Source: Cydia pomonella (Eukaryota > Arthropoda > Insecta > Lepidoptera > Tortricidae). From it: a stretch of DNA of 64,000 nucleotides. The stretch spans positions 24,590,725 through 24,654,724 of the forward strand of contig NC_084706.1 in assembly GCF_033807575.1 (NCBI RefSeq), in the 5' to 3' direction. How positions within the stretch are numbered: position 1 is the first letter of the stretch; each line of letters begins with the position of its first letter. A model generated the notes under the pieces. The model saw nothing but the letters and a program-made list of their open reading frames with translations, was not told the DNA's origin and ran no database searches. The translations under genes and the position numbers were made by a program. Shown piece by piece: positions 51,497-62,743 of the stretch.

Positions 51497-51580
51497 CCGG
51501 GGGCCTACCGGGAAAATTGAAATTCGCAAATTGCGGGGATCTTTCTCTTTTACTCTCACTAAGACGTAATTAGAGTGCCT
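51497..51580 (+). repeat. Half MITE, GGCCTACCGCGAA family
   Basis: GGGGGCCTACCGGGAAAA, 'gcaaattgcggggatctttctc' and 'gacgtaattagagtg', then unrelated sequence. Nearly the same break point as the half copy at 37163. Confidence 0.65.
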
Positions 51581-51973
51581 CCAGTTCGCCTGTCCGATTT
51601 CCGAGTTGCAAGCTCCTCACATGACTCACACGACAAGATTATATACTTGTAGCTTAATATATACAGTTTAAAACAACACAAATTCAAAAATTTTATAAGA
51701 GATGGAGTAAGGAAAAATATACAAGTTTATTTTACTAGCAAAAATAACAATCATTTCACCTGTTGTTCCTGCTCCGGGAAAAATAGACTTAATCGTTCCC
51801 TTTACCTTAATATTTCCTATTCCACAGATTTTGGTGCTCATTTTCCTCTAAACCTTATTAGACTTATCCTAAACAATAAAGACAAAAGACAATGAAATGT
51901 TAAATCGCAACGAAATCTACCCCAAGACTCTAAAAGTGTTATAAATTGTGATGTTGTCGTGAGTTGGGGTAAA

Positions 51974-52135
51974 ATGAGTGGGCTGGGTCCAGCTGGGGTA
52001 TGGGCCGCCCAGAAGAGGCTGGAGTCCTGGGCTCGGGCGGCGAGGGAGAGGACTGGCAGCGCCAGCAGTGGCCAGAGCCATAATTCCACGGACAGCTTCC
52101 CGGACGACAAATCAGGCAGCCATGGCAGCCCCAGT
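51974..52135 (+). CDS. Probable first coding exon (or alternative start exon)
   Basis: ATG in a good insect context (GGTAAAATGA), 54 codons ending in phase 0 at a consensus donor (CCCAGT then GTAAGT at 52136). Encodes MSGLGPAGVWAAQKRLESWA, then RAARERTGSASSGQSHNSTD and a Ser/Asp/Gly-rich stretch. GC-rich against an AT-rich background. No convincing pyrimidine tract or in-phase acceptor precedes it, so it is better explained as a start exon with a promoter upstream than as an internal exon. Ser-rich, low-complexity, probably disordered and cytoplasmic. The phase matches the acceptor of 63544-63690. Family unknown to me. The minus-strand ORFs across it are shadows. Confidence 0.5.
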
Positions 52136-52810
52136 GTAAGTTTTTGAAATTGTTCTTTTTCCAGTTCAACGGCCAAGTGTTAAATTTTCTAAAAAGTTTT
52201 CTCAAGATATTTGGCTTAAGAGGAGGAGGTTCTTGACATTTCGCTGTCTAAATTTTGTCCCTAGATTTTTATTTTATTTAAATTCAATATTACCATTACC
52301 CGTGTCTGTACGTAAACTAGATAACTTCAAACAGCGCTAAAAACACCCCAAAAAATGTAACAGACACCAAGCATACAAAATGTGTAACAATAAACGTAGA
52401 AATCAAAACGGCCAGACACAGATAATTTCTTTCTCATTCCGTGCAAATTTCGTTAGGTACGATTGGTTAAAATTCGAGAACGAAACCTCGATTTCTGAGA
52501 ATTTATGCAGTTTACACACTGATTTTAGGAGCCGCTCCCGTCAGCGCGACGGAGATAATTATCTAAAATTCTTGAGAATTAGAATCTCAGCTGATATTTC
52601 CTCTTAAATATCGTACGCATAAAAGATGTAATCATGGACTTTATTAACTCTTACATAATGATTAAGGTAAGTAGTAAGTAGTAAGGTAGGATCTTCGCCT
52701 TAAGTCATCCCCTCACCAATAACTTCCTCAAACTCAAGCCTACAATTTTATTCCCAGGATCTTCAATTTACTCGAGAAAGGACATTCAATCAGCCCGGGG
52801 CTGACTAACA
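52136..52810. other. Presumed intron, nothing recognised
   Basis: No supported feature. The ORF at 52380 is unsupported. Confidence 0.3.
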
Positions 52811-52984
52811 GGCCGATTTTAACTTTAAGATACGTCAAAAAATTCCTAAAGATACGATATGGATTAGATATGGTAATTGTCAAAAATGACGTTTGTTTGA
52901 AGAAAAGTCACTTTTCACTGACATATCTAATCCATATCGTATCTTTAGCAAATGTTTGACGTATCTTAAAGTTCGAATCGGCCC
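52811..52984. mobile_element. MITE, GGCCGATTCGAACTTTAAG family, complete
   Basis: 'ggccgattttaactttaagatacgtca' pairs with 'tgacgtatcttaaagttcgaatcggccc', continuing to 'gatacgatatggattagatat'. Arms of about 65 bases. Confidence 0.75.
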
Positions 52985-53186
52985 GTAATAATGTGCAAGT
53001 TGCACAACGTTCTTAAAATTTCCAAAATTTCTGGAATGTTTCATAAGAAAATTCTTCCCGTAGTTCCCGTTCAGATTAGGGATTATTTATTACTCAATGT
53101 TGTTAACTGTGGACGACCATTTCATTTAGCATTTACATCACTCATTGGCGTCTATTTGAAGTGTCATAGAAAATAACCTCCAGAAG

Positions 53187-53361
53187 CAGGGCCGGATTTA
53201 GGAGAGGGCAACCGGGGCTACTGCCCCGGGCCTCCACAAAAGAGGGGCCCCCCACAATAGAGAATTCGGTAAATTTACCATTTTATTTGGAAAAAATATG
53301 GGGCCAGGCGGCCTCCACTCCTTTATTGCCCGAGGCCTCCAGACCTCTAAATCCGGCATTG
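53187..53361. mobile_element. hAT MITE, 175 bp, perfect 8-bp TSD, copy 1
   Basis: Ends CAGGGCCGGATTTAG and CTAAATCCGGCATTG, flanked by TCCAGAAG on both sides (53179-53186 and 53362-53369). GC-rich centre (GGGGCTACTGCCCCGGGCC). Nearly identical to 57493-57667. Confidence 0.9.
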
Positions 53362-53394
53362 TCCAGAAGGTTTAGCAACAAACGTACAGTTAAA

Positions 53395-54440
53395 TTACCG
53401 ACAACGTGGGAAATTTGCCATTTTTGAAAATTCTCTTTAGTACATTGCTAGGGCTGACAAACTAATTGTAAATGAAAATTCTTTTGATCCCATATTAATA
53501 TTGGCAGAGATAAAAAGAGCTAACTTACTATTTTGGCCCATCGATCCAAAAATAATCTTGCCCTCCGAAACGAGAATACAAGAATACACGCGTCCAGAGT
53601 CAGAGTCGTCAGAGTCTTCATGTCGGGGGTACCGTCTACCGTGGAGTTGACAAGTTTCGGTACCTATTACCGAAGATATAAAGAAAGGCTTAATAGATTA
53701 CAGGTTAGTAATTGACTGCAAAGCTATACTAACCTAAATACTTATTACACAGCAAAAAATTAATAGCACAGAAAAAACTATTTGCGTTACAAATCAGAAT
53801 GTTTCAATAACTTTTTTTAGGAACGATTAATAATAATTTCTATATTATATATTTTAACGAAACGGCACGGGAATGACAGTATTTTACGGTAGCAACTTTT
53901 TTGTGTCGTTACCAAGTTTTAGGTAGTTAACAGCAGCGTTTGAACGTACAAATAAAAAGCAGCCTGGGTCCTTTTAGCCTCATTAATTACCTGACTTTTC
54001 CATTGAGCCTGCCTTTTCCAGGATAAAAATAATTTCTGTATAAAATTAAATAACCTACCAAATTAAGAGTTGATATGGGAGCGTGTAGTCTGCCAGAAAA
54101 ATAAATCTCGCCTATGAAAATATTAAAATATTTACAACGAAAATGTATTTCATTTAATTTTTAACGCTAGAACAGCTCGCTAGCATTTTACCGTAAATCC
54201 AAGACCCTCGATACAGTTCAACTCAATTTCTATAATTACATTTTCGACCACGCTGCAAAAAATATTTTTCAGATTGCACTCCGTCACTTACCCTATATTT
54301 GAAAATTGAAGCGAAAATTCATGGAATAAGTGGATATGTTGTCATTCGCAGGATTCACCCTATACCTGAACTAGCAATGTGCCAAAGAGAATTTTCAAAA
54401 ATTGCAATGTTCCCATGAAATATTCTCGGTATTTTTTTCC
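53395..54440. repeat. Large diverged inverted pair, possible foldback
   Basis: 'ttgccatttttgaaaattctcttt..tacattgctag' (53415-53452) is the complement of 'ctagcaatgtgccaaagagaattttcaaaaattgcaatg' (54373-54411). The 900 bases between hold no recognised feature. The ORF at 53533 is unsupported. Confidence 0.5.
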
Positions 54441-54674
54441 GCACGTTTATTGTCAAGCCATTTTACAGTTAGTTTCGCATTTTTGAAGCAATTTTTATAT
54501 TTTTAGCTTTTGTGCAAAAATTTACACAAATTCTTAAGGTGTATTTTAGACTTATGTTTATGACTTACTTCTATCGAGTAAAAGTCAAAGGATTCGTTCG
54601 AATCGATGAACTTACTTGAAAAAAGCCTCAAGATTGCTGATTAATTTCTTGGGTATTGTATTGCGATCTAAAAT

Positions 54675-55220
54675 GGCGCTTCTTCTTCTTCCGAGACCTT
54701 ATCCCATTTACTTGGGGTAGGCCCTCCCTGTCCTCTTCTTCCATTCTGCACGGTTTAGTGCCAGGTGTGCGTCATTCATCCCTTGCTCTCTCAGGCTTTT
54801 CTCCACCGTCGTCAACCAAGTGGCAGGTGGTCTCCCGCTTCCTCGCGTCGTCGTAGGCATCGCTAAGGCTACATTGACCATATGTTCAGGATGTCGTCTT
54901 TGAATGTGCCCATACCACCGTAGACGTTTCTCAACAAGTTTATCTGTTATCGGTGTGACTTTGAAACTGCCCCTGATGTACTGGTTTCTAATCTTATCCA
55001 GCAGAGTGACGCCTGCAGACCAACGCAGCATGCGCATCTCTGTGGTGTGAAGTTTGTTTAGATGACACTTGATCGTAGCCCAGCACTCAGAGCCGTAAAG
55101 TACTGCAGGTCGTATAGCAGTTTTGTTAGTGTTTCCCTTTACTTTTATGGGCATTCGTTGGACGCTACGATATAAAAAAATGCTGGCTGAACAAAGTTGC
55201 CTTTTGCTTGCGACAGCCAT
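54675..55220 (-). pseudogene. RTE-like LINE C-terminus, 170 codons open, GAAGAAG tail
   Basis: Minus-strand frame: KTAIRPAVLYGSECWA, TTEMRMLRWSAGVTLLDKIR, NQYIRGSFKVTPITDKLVEK, RLRWYGHIQRRHPEHMV, RGSGRPPATWLTTVEKSLRE, LALNRAEWKKRTGRAYPK stop. RPxxLYGSExW...EMRMLRWxxGVTxxDxIRNxYIRGS...RLRWYGH is the standard end of an abundant arthropod LINE group that I place near RTE. The first 20 or so codons do not fit the family. The 3' end is GAAGAAGAAGAAG, the same tail as the SINE at 19624. No catalytic domain, inactive. Confidence 0.8.
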
Positions 55221-55989
55221 GTGTATTACAGTTACCGTAACGAGTATTGTACGAGAGGCTCAGTGTTGTCTGTGTAGTTAAGTAAGTAGTGATGTGCTCA
55301 CGGGGAAAATACGCTTAAAATCGATAGGAAAGGACTCGTAAGTCTTTTCATTCCTTCATCGCTAGCCGAAGAGTGTTTACACATTTACTATTACTATGAT
55401 GAGTTTTTAGTACGAAATCGTTCATTTGATAAGTACTTGCGTTTATGACAAATAATTATCGAACTAGAATAACAGCAATTGTGCCGCGCTGCGAGTAACA
55501 GTACAGCGCGCATGTTGACAACGTCAAAATTAAAAACATATAATCATATCAATTTAAATTTTATAATAATTTTTAATTTATATAATTATTTTATTTTATT
55601 TATAATTTTAATTTTTAATTTGTAATATTTAAATGTGGATTGCGAATTTTTGAATTTTAATAATTTTATTTTGTGATTATTTCAATGTTAATTTAACTTA
55701 TTTGACTTGGTGTATGCTATTTTATTTTTAAATTTTATTTGTGATTTGCTGTGTATATTATGGACTGTGTGTCTGCAATAAACGGTAACGTTACATTACA
55801 TATAATGCTGCTGCGCAAGAGGTTAGCTGATAAAAACTTTTATTGACCGTCACGACTTTTTTTCAATCCCTGGAAATAGTGTATTGCATAAATATTCAAA
55901 GCTGCGCGCGGAGTATATTTATGTAGAAGGAGTAACTTTCAGTAATATGTATCAGATAAGTATCAGTCATATGGAACGTTTTTCGGAGC
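55221..55989. other. Unassigned; very AT-rich at 55540-55760
   Basis: 55540-55760 is mostly T-rich and A-rich runs with a GCAATAAACGG signal at 55774, possibly a decayed retroelement 3' UTR. Confidence 0.3.
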
Positions 55990-56104
55990 CAAAACTATAT
56001 TGAGAGTTGCGTCTGTATTATTTAGTCGCTGCAAATAATGTCTTAGTCAATAACGTGTAATGTCATTATTATTAATACTCTGTGTATTGTCTGAAATAAA
56101 CAAA
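55990..56104 (+). repeat. LINE 3' end, TGTCTGAAATAAAC type
   Basis: 'tcattattattaatactctgtgtattgtctgaaataaac' matches the complement of 44335-44385. The A/T tail leads directly into the TTTTA array. Confidence 0.55.
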
Positions 56105-56339
56105 TTTTATTTAATTTTATTTTATTTTATTTCATTTCATTTTATTTTATTTTATTTTATTTTATTTTATTCTATTTTATTTTATTTTATTTTATTTTAT
56201 TTTATTTTATTTTATTTTATTTTATTTTATTTTATTTTATTTTATTTTATTTTATTTTATTTTATTTTATTTTATTTTATTTTATTTTATTTTATTTTAT
56301 TTTATTTTATTTTATTTTATTTTATTTTATTTTATTTTA
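56105..56339. repeat. TTTTA pentanucleotide array, about 47 units
   Basis: Nearly perfect TTTTA units, with a few variants (TTTCA near 56130, TTCTA near 56170). The long ORF across it is only a periodic Phe-Ile-Leu-Tyr artefact. Confidence 0.95.
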
Positions 56340-56984
56340 GTTATTATTTTTTAATAACTACATTTTATTGTTTATTATTAATGTATTACTTGTATACACC
56401 GTACATGATTGTGGCCAGCATGTAACCACTTCATTAATAATCTCATCCCAATCCCATTAATCCCATCAATATCCCGATCATCCCTTTATCGCAAATTGAA
56501 TACACGTATTTCCTGTGGTATTTCACTCAATAATTCCGGCGCGCTGGGCTGACGATTGCTCCGAACAATGCACATGCAACACAATGCATAGAATGCACAG
56601 TCTAGTGGGATAATTAGAGCGTCCGCTAGCTGGTGCAGGTGCAGTGGGTGAGCGGGTTAAAACAGTATGAGCAACGCTAACAGACGCGGACGGACTAACT
56701 AACAAGGAAAAAAATCAAATTAAGTCTGAAAGATCATATACAACACGTGAGATGTAAGTTATCTTCTCTAACCGGTACACTACGAAGAATAACAACATGC
56801 ATCACTCACAAAGCCGGCTTGACAATACAACGTGTATTTTTGATACGACCACATAATCAAAGGCCAGTTAGTTTAGGCTATAATAAACACACTTTCATAG
56901 GTTTTATAGAAAATGGATGTCTTTTAATTTTTCATACAAAATAATTCAGCAAGCAATGTATCACTTCTTTCACAACTGTCACAA
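56340..56984. other. Unassigned
   Basis: 56530-56700 is moderately GC-rich with no supported ORF. Confidence 0.3.
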
Positions 56985-57130
56985 GTGACCATGATGTACG
57001 ATATACATTGCCGCTCGAAACAATTTCGAAAAATAATTATGCTCCGGTAGTGAAGATTAAACAAAAAAAATCTTTCAGAACTGTTTTATAGCACCAAAAC
57101 CTACGTCTAGTTTAAGTTCGACGTTATATC
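56985..57130 (+). repeat. Unsplit relative of the repeat at 14700
   Basis: Gives the empty site for the LINE at 14813: 'ctttcagaactgttttatagcaccaaaacctacg'. Confidence 0.55.
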
Positions 57131-57139
57131 GAAAATACA

Positions 57140-57792
57140 CACTGTATATAAGTCGTTAGTGAAAACACACTTAGATTATTTAATCGAGATATGGGGATGT
57201 ACTGCCAAAACCAATCTGCAAAAACTATAAAGATCCCAAAACATTAAGGTACTAGGTATTTAGATTTGACTATAAAATGAGTACTTAATTGCTATACAAG
57301 AAAGTCCAATTCTTCAACTTAAGACAACTATACACCTCAACATGAATTTATGTAAGAAAGATCCTAACAAGTAAAATACACTCAGACATTTGTTTTACAC
57401 ATAGAAAATTTAAAGACTGTTCAAGAAATACAAACATGTTAATACTTCGAAAAAATAGAACGGGTTATGGCAAAAGTAGCGTATAGGTAGTGCAGGGCCG
57501 GATTTAGGGGAGGGCAACCGGGGCTACTGCCCCGGGCCTCCACAAAAGAGGGGCCCCCCACAATAGAGAATTCGGTAAATTTACCATTTTATTTGGAAAA
57601 CATTTGGGGCCAGGGGGCCTCCACTCCTTTATTGCCCGAGGCCTCCAGACCTCTAAATCCGGCATTGAGGTAGTGTATGAAGGAGCACGAATGTACGAGT
57701 ATGATGAACTACCAATTAATGTGAAAGATTGCGAGTCTCTTAGTGCATTTAAAACCAAATTAAAACTACACATACATAATAATGTAATATAA
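57140..57792 (+). pseudogene. LINE C-terminus, decayed, split by a hAT MITE
   Basis: Traces in one frame: VKTHLDYLIEIWGCTAKTNL, then many stops; after the MITE, VYEGARMYEYDELPINVKDC, ESLSAFKTKLKLHIHNN, stop at 57790. LDYxIxxWG...YEGAxxYxxLPxxxKxxxSxxxFKxKLK is a LINE C-terminal pattern. Heavily mutated and older than the MITE at 57493-57667. Confidence 0.6.
57493..57667. mobile_element. hAT MITE, 175 bp, perfect 8-bp TSD, copy 2
   Basis: Same ends and length as 53187-53361, with only a few differences. AGGTAGTG flanks it at 57485-57492 and 57668-57675. Inserted in the decayed LINE. Confidence 0.9.
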
Positions 57793-58224
57793 ACCTCTAG
57801 CGATTATGCTATTTATGTTTATTTTTAAGATAATCAAATATTTAAGCTCATTTTTAGTGAACTGTATTGTTCTTATTAGTAAATAAAGAATCTCTAAACC
57901 TAATTATTTAATTAAATATTATTTGTGACTACTTGAAAACACAAATCAAAAGATTACAAAAAAAAAGATTTGATCCCTAGTACGATGTGGTTGCCGATTT
58001 GGTTGGGATTGTAGAAATAATTATTTCAAATAAGTGCCCGATCCAATAACCCCTTTACTGGTAACCAGTTTTGGTCGCTGTTCGAAACCCATTGAATAAA
58101 TCAATATCCTTAAACCCACCGTTATTGTGGATTTCAATGACACGTTTTTTGTTTTACCGCTATTTAGTTTCCTAATTCGTTTTTAGACCTCCTAATAAGT
58201 AGTTAATATAATATTTTTATTTAT
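57793..58224. other. Unassigned
   Basis: AT-rich, with AAATAAAGAAT at 57881 that may be the polyadenylation signal of the decayed LINE. Confidence 0.3.
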
Positions 58225-58322
58225 CCACCTGCCGAAAGGTTGTCTGGAGAGATCTCTTCGTAGCTATAAGGTCGCCTGTTCACCCGTCTCCTCTGTCCTC
58301 TGTATGTATTATGTGTGTATAA
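58225..58322 (+). repeat. LINE 3' tail fragment, GAGAGATCTCT family
   Basis: 'tgccgaaaggttgtctgg', 'agagatctcttcgtagctataaggtcgcctg', related to the complement of 35150-35190. Confidence 0.45.
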
Positions 58323-60629
58323 TTAAATGACAAGCTAAAACGGTATGGGTCTAAAACACTTCGTTTTCTATAGAAATCATCACTGCGGCTGTCTATACCC
58401 CGACCCGGGCCATTCTAGTGTGAGTTATTCTTTATTTTGAGCCAGTGCAATAATAGTAGATTATACAACTGGGGCATAAAGCAAACCATTGAATCCTAGG
58501 TTATTTTACCGTATTTATTCAAGACTAAAAAAATCATACTCGCCGGTCGGGAGCGCACCGGCCGCCAGCTGCAACAGCGGCAATATATATGGCAATGGCA
58601 GATTTTAGAACTTTATTACTAAGTCAATCAACGACATTACTTTATGTTCTAGAGCATAGTAAGCAACTTTATGCCGCTTACACGCGACTTAAACCTCAAT
58701 TTTACGAGAATAAGAAGTGAAAAAGGGGATTTATATCGTATCGTAATATATGAGTTCCCGGGAACAAAAGTATCGGCGACGGCACATCCCTATTTATAGC
58801 AAGCTTTCCCTTACCGGCTTTAAAGTATTCCGCTATAAATCTTCCTAGAAAACTGGAACTGGAATACAACAAGGGGATTTGAACTGGGTTTCATTGTGTC
58901 CAGATTTATCCTCTGGACTTTTATAAAATTTAAGATTTGTTTAAATTTAATTTTTTGTTTTTATAAAATTTAATCGTTTGTTAGTAAATAAGTTTGTTTG
59001 AAATTGTAAACTATTTATAGACAAATTCCTAAAATATTGACATAAATATATTACATAGAAATAAAGAACTATGAGGCATGATTAAGATACCTATACAAGG
59101 TACCCTAGGTAGGTAGGTAAGGAAACGTAAAACATTCAAGTAACCACGTATTCCTAAGGCCATAAGACGGTATTAATCTCATACAACCATAAATAAATTC
59201 TACCATATTTTTTTGGGTTTTTTTTCGTTTTTGTATGTTTTTATACATAATAAGTACGTTCTTGGAAAATATGTGTATTTATAAAAATTGTTACTTTTTT
59301 TTCGTAAAAACTAGTCTATTCAAAGTGTTCCTTGTCACTTTGATATCTCTCAATCAGGACTTCTAGACTAGGTCCCATAGTCGTGACATCGCCATCAAAA
59401 AGGCGTTATGCACTGAAGCACAATAGCAGAGTATTAGATTTTTTACATTGTCACTTTCTTAGTATTATTATTAAGTTTTCATTTCTTCTTAAAGTGCCTA
59501 AGTTCACAAAACAACCGGTACCAATTTCTCCGGAGGAATCACTGAATCCTGAGTCACAGGCTTTGTCCTAGTTCAGGAAACAGAGGCTCAATCCTAATAA
59601 AACTGTTACAAACCTAAAATAAGTTTTTTTTTGTAATTTAATGTAAGGCTTAGGTTTCAAGTAAACAAAGATTTATTTATTATTATTTTATTATATATAA
59701 GTTTTAATTTTAACATATAAATAAATGTTAAAAAAATATTGGAATTAACTCTAAAACTAGGCGAATTAAAAAAGTTTACATGACATTTTTGTCTCTAAAT
59801 ACGATCCGCAATATACTGTTAAAATCTTTCTGTTTCCTCACGGGCACTGTGTATAAACTAATAAAATAATAAATAGTAACCAACCAACTAGATTATCATA
59901 TAATATTATTATTCGATTCGATTTTAGATTAAACTGCTTTGTAATAGTTATTAATTTTATTATATTATGGAGCCAACTCCATATTGATTTTATTTTGTAA
60001 TCGAATTTTAGAATAGTTTTAATGAATTTTATTATTTTTACTACTGACCCCTGTATTTTAGCCAATTTTATGGTGTTAGCCAGTTAGGGGTAATTTAAAT
60101 AAAATAAATTTTGGAAATATTTATTTGTTTTTTTTCTTTCACACTTTTGGTGCTGGCTGTCCCGGGATCATTTTTACTTTATATTTTCATTATATATTTA
60201 TTTGGTGTTTATGATAGACAATATATTTTTAATGGTTAATTTTTATACAATCTTACGGAGTAAATCAGACAGTCAGGGTCAAAAAGACCAGTATATAGAA
60301 ATCGCGGCATTATATTTTATTTACTTTGTCTGTCAAAAACACATCCATCTCTTTACTTTTTTCCTTATATTTTCAAATAATATATACATATATATGCCCT
60401 TTACTACATTCCTTTCATACACTAATTATAATGTAAATATTCATATTGTTTATAATCCCCCATTCAAAATTATCGATACATACTCGAAAGAAAGTTCCGA
60501 AACGTCACGATTAATATTTGCGTGACGAACTGGAACCTCAAGGACTCTTTTGTTTATTAGCAATAAATTAAACTAAATTATCAATAGACGTCTGAGTAGA
60601 ACTCAATAAACACCTTCATATCCATTCTG
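58323..60629. other. Unassigned 2.3-kb AT-rich segment
   Basis: Only short ORFs (59383, 59838 minus, 60202), none with a domain. 58545-58580 has a GC-rich pair CGCCGGTCGGGAGCGCACCG. 60090-60125 looks like a retroelement A-rich end. Presumed intron. Confidence 0.3.
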
Positions 60630-61255
60630 TATAGAGGGTGTTTATTAAGTCACCTGCAATAATTTACAGGGTGAACATATAGATCATACTGAGCAACTTT
60701 TACCATGGGACGAACCCGAAATCGCGAAAAAAATGTTTACTCTCCCATAGAAAATATCAAGGTTAGACAGCAAAAATATAAGAAACAGCCATTTTTTTTA
60801 TGTTGGACCTATAGTAAAAGTTGCTCAGTATGACCTATATATTCACCTCGTAAATTATTGCAGGTGACTAAATATATGAAACAGCCATTTTTTTGTATTG
60901 GCTCCATAGTAAAAGTCACTCAGTATGACCTATATATTCACCTCGTAAATTATTTCAGGTGACTAAATATATGAAACAGCCATTTTTTTGTGTTGGCTCC
61001 ATAGTAAAAGTCGCTCAGTATGACCTATATATTCACCTCGTAAATTATTGCAGGTGACTAAATATAAGAAACAGCCATTTTTTTGTGTTGGCCCCATAGT
61101 AAAAGTCACTCAGTATGATCTATATATTCACCTCGTAAATTATTGCAGGTGACTAAATATATGAAACAGCCATTTTTTGTATTGGCTCCATAGTAAAAGT
61201 CGCTCAGTATGACCTATATATTCTCCCCGTAAATTATTGCAGGTGACTAAAAAAC
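60630..61255. mobile_element. Foldback MITE with right arm expanded into a 95-bp tandem array
   Basis: Left arm 'gtcacctgcaataatttac...atactgagcaacttttac' is the complement of 'gtaaaagt.gctcagtatgacc...gtaaattattgcaggtgac', and that right arm is present about five times. Relatives: 62085-62310 (single), 63952-64000 (start only), 9165-9295. Confidence 0.8.
60775..61250 (+). repeat. 95-bp tandem repeat, about 4.9 copies
   Basis: GAAACAGCC recurs at 60782, 60878, 60973, 61068 and 61163 (spacing 96, 95, 95, 95). Units are very similar, with a few base changes such as GTATTGGCTCC / GTGTTGGCCCC. Confidence 0.9.
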
Positions 61256-61720
61256 GAATTGTATAACTATTTCACACAGCGTTGACTTCTAATAATGCCA
61301 ACTAAAATCACAAACTCAGGAAAACGCGGTCGCTGTGGTTTTACCGAGGCTATAAATAGATGCGGGTAGGTATCAATAGTAAGACCTGGAATATCTCGAT
61401 ATCCTAGGTCCTACGTTGTTTCCTAGGTAGACCGATAGACAGTAGGTATATATGAATTGACGAAGACTATCTGGAGTTAATATTAGCTTGATTCTATAGA
61501 TGCAATAGGAAAAGCTCAGGATATAGAGGGTGCCTAGCCAAGATGCCAATTGTTTGCGCTACGATAACGAAATGCCGTCTGACTATATACATATGTAAGA
61601 AATGAGAGAAAGGGTTTCGTTGTCATAGAGCAAACTATTCTCATCTTGGTTAAGCCCCCAGGTGTCCGTCAGATTAGTCTATAGTCAGTGTAAGTTAAGA
61701 AGTAAATTTTGACAGTTATG
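61256..61720. other. Unassigned
   Basis: No supported feature. Confidence 0.3.
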
Positions 61721-61762
61721 AATTGACAACATCAACACCTCCAACAACATCAACATCACCAT

Positions 61763-61803
61763 CTCCTGAGGATGCCTCGTAGAGAGGCGGAACACGTGTC
61801 GAG
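61763..61803 (+). ncRNA. Hammerhead-ribozyme-like motif, apparently inactivated
   Basis: CTC (61763-61765, pairs with GAG 61801-61803), CTGAGGA core (61766-61772), one extra T, helix II GCCTC-GTAGA-GAGGC (61774-61788), then GGAAC where the core needs GAAAC, a palindromic short helix III ACAC/GTGT, and a GTC cleavage triplet (61798-61800). All parts are in hammerhead order, with a mutated core A and very short helices I and III. Interpretation is mine. It could equally be a conserved hairpin of a dispersed repeat. Confidence 0.3.
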
Positions 61804-61884
61804 TTTTGTACTTTATAATGGTGGGTTTTGTATTATTTATTTGCGTATTTATTTTTGCGGTGGGAGGTGGGAGGGTAGGAAGAT

Positions 61885-62005
61885 TCATTGCATGTAAAAA
61901 TACGCAAGTAAGTAACGGGTTACCACTGATTGACTAGCACGATATCTTTTTGCGGAGAAGTAATGTTTTTTGTTTTAATTAGTATGGATTTCCGCAAATT
62001 AACGC
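61885..62005 (+). repeat. Unclassified repeat, CACGCAAGT type, copy
   Basis: 'tacgcaagtaagtaacgggttaccactgattgactagc' matches 63390-63424 ('tacgcaagttagtataacgggttaccactaatggactagc'). A shorter match is at 12718. Confidence 0.55.
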
Positions 62006-62084
62006 CTGATTCTATTAATTAGTTATGAATTGACCCTTATATTTACGAAGCTAAGGCCGTTTATCTGATAGCCTTAGTGTCATA

Positions 62085-62310
62085 TACAGAGTGAAATTAT
62101 AACCACCAGCCATATTCTGCGTGGTGACTGGTGACTTTATTTATAAATCATACTGAACAACTTTTCGAAAATCGCGAAATTCGAAAATTGGCTGTTTCAT
62201 ACATTCCAGCTAGATGTGATGCCACTGATTTCTATGAAACAACCAATTTTTTTTACCTACATATTACACCACGTAAATTATTGCAGATCATTAAAAAACC
62301 ACCCTGTATA
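62085..62310. mobile_element. Foldback MITE of the 60630 family, single-unit copy
   Basis: TATACAGAGTG and CACCCTGTATA ends, 'aaatcatactgaacaacttt', 'gaaaatcgcgaaat', 'gtaaattattgcag'. TA-flanked. Confidence 0.65.
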
Positions 62311-62593
62311 TAGTCTGTGGTCATTCCACTTCTACATAGCCTCCTAAGTTCCAGAATATTTTTTTCAGTTTTTGTCCTTTTAAAAGGACATCAGGATATA
62401 GGAGGATATACCAAATAAAACCAAGAACATAATAGCGACACGGTTCTCTGTCGTCACCATAAATTTTTCATTAGCCACCCCTTTTAAATCATTAGGGGTT
62501 AAGGGGGCGTGGGAGGGCTGTTCTATGTCCCCAATCATGAAATTATAATGATGTACATATGTAGTACGAGTTTATTTATGACGCTCCATGAGT

Positions 62594-62692
62594 AAAGGTA
62601 CGTTATGGCTGTTGGCGCTTGCGCTATTATTAATAGTGCTCAATACTAATGGGATACAAAACGACGTAAGCGCCGACCGGCATAAGCTTTCT
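62594..62692. mobile_element. Possible small MITE, TATGGCTGTTGGCGCTTGCG ends
   Basis: Pairs with CGTAAGCGCCGACCGGCATA. The left end is also seen at 33532-33560. Confidence 0.5.
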
Positions 62693-62743
62693 TTTTCCGT
62701 GGAACGTTACATTTGTGTATGTCGAGGTCGAGGTCTTATTAAT

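Noticed and set aside
51838..52205. Minus-strand ORFs of 112 and 88 codons
   Set aside because: Shadows opposite the GC-rich plus-strand exon at 51974, which has a start codon and a consensus donor.
56060..56425. 121-codon ORF
   Set aside because: Periodic Phe-Ile-Leu-Tyr product of the TTTTA array.
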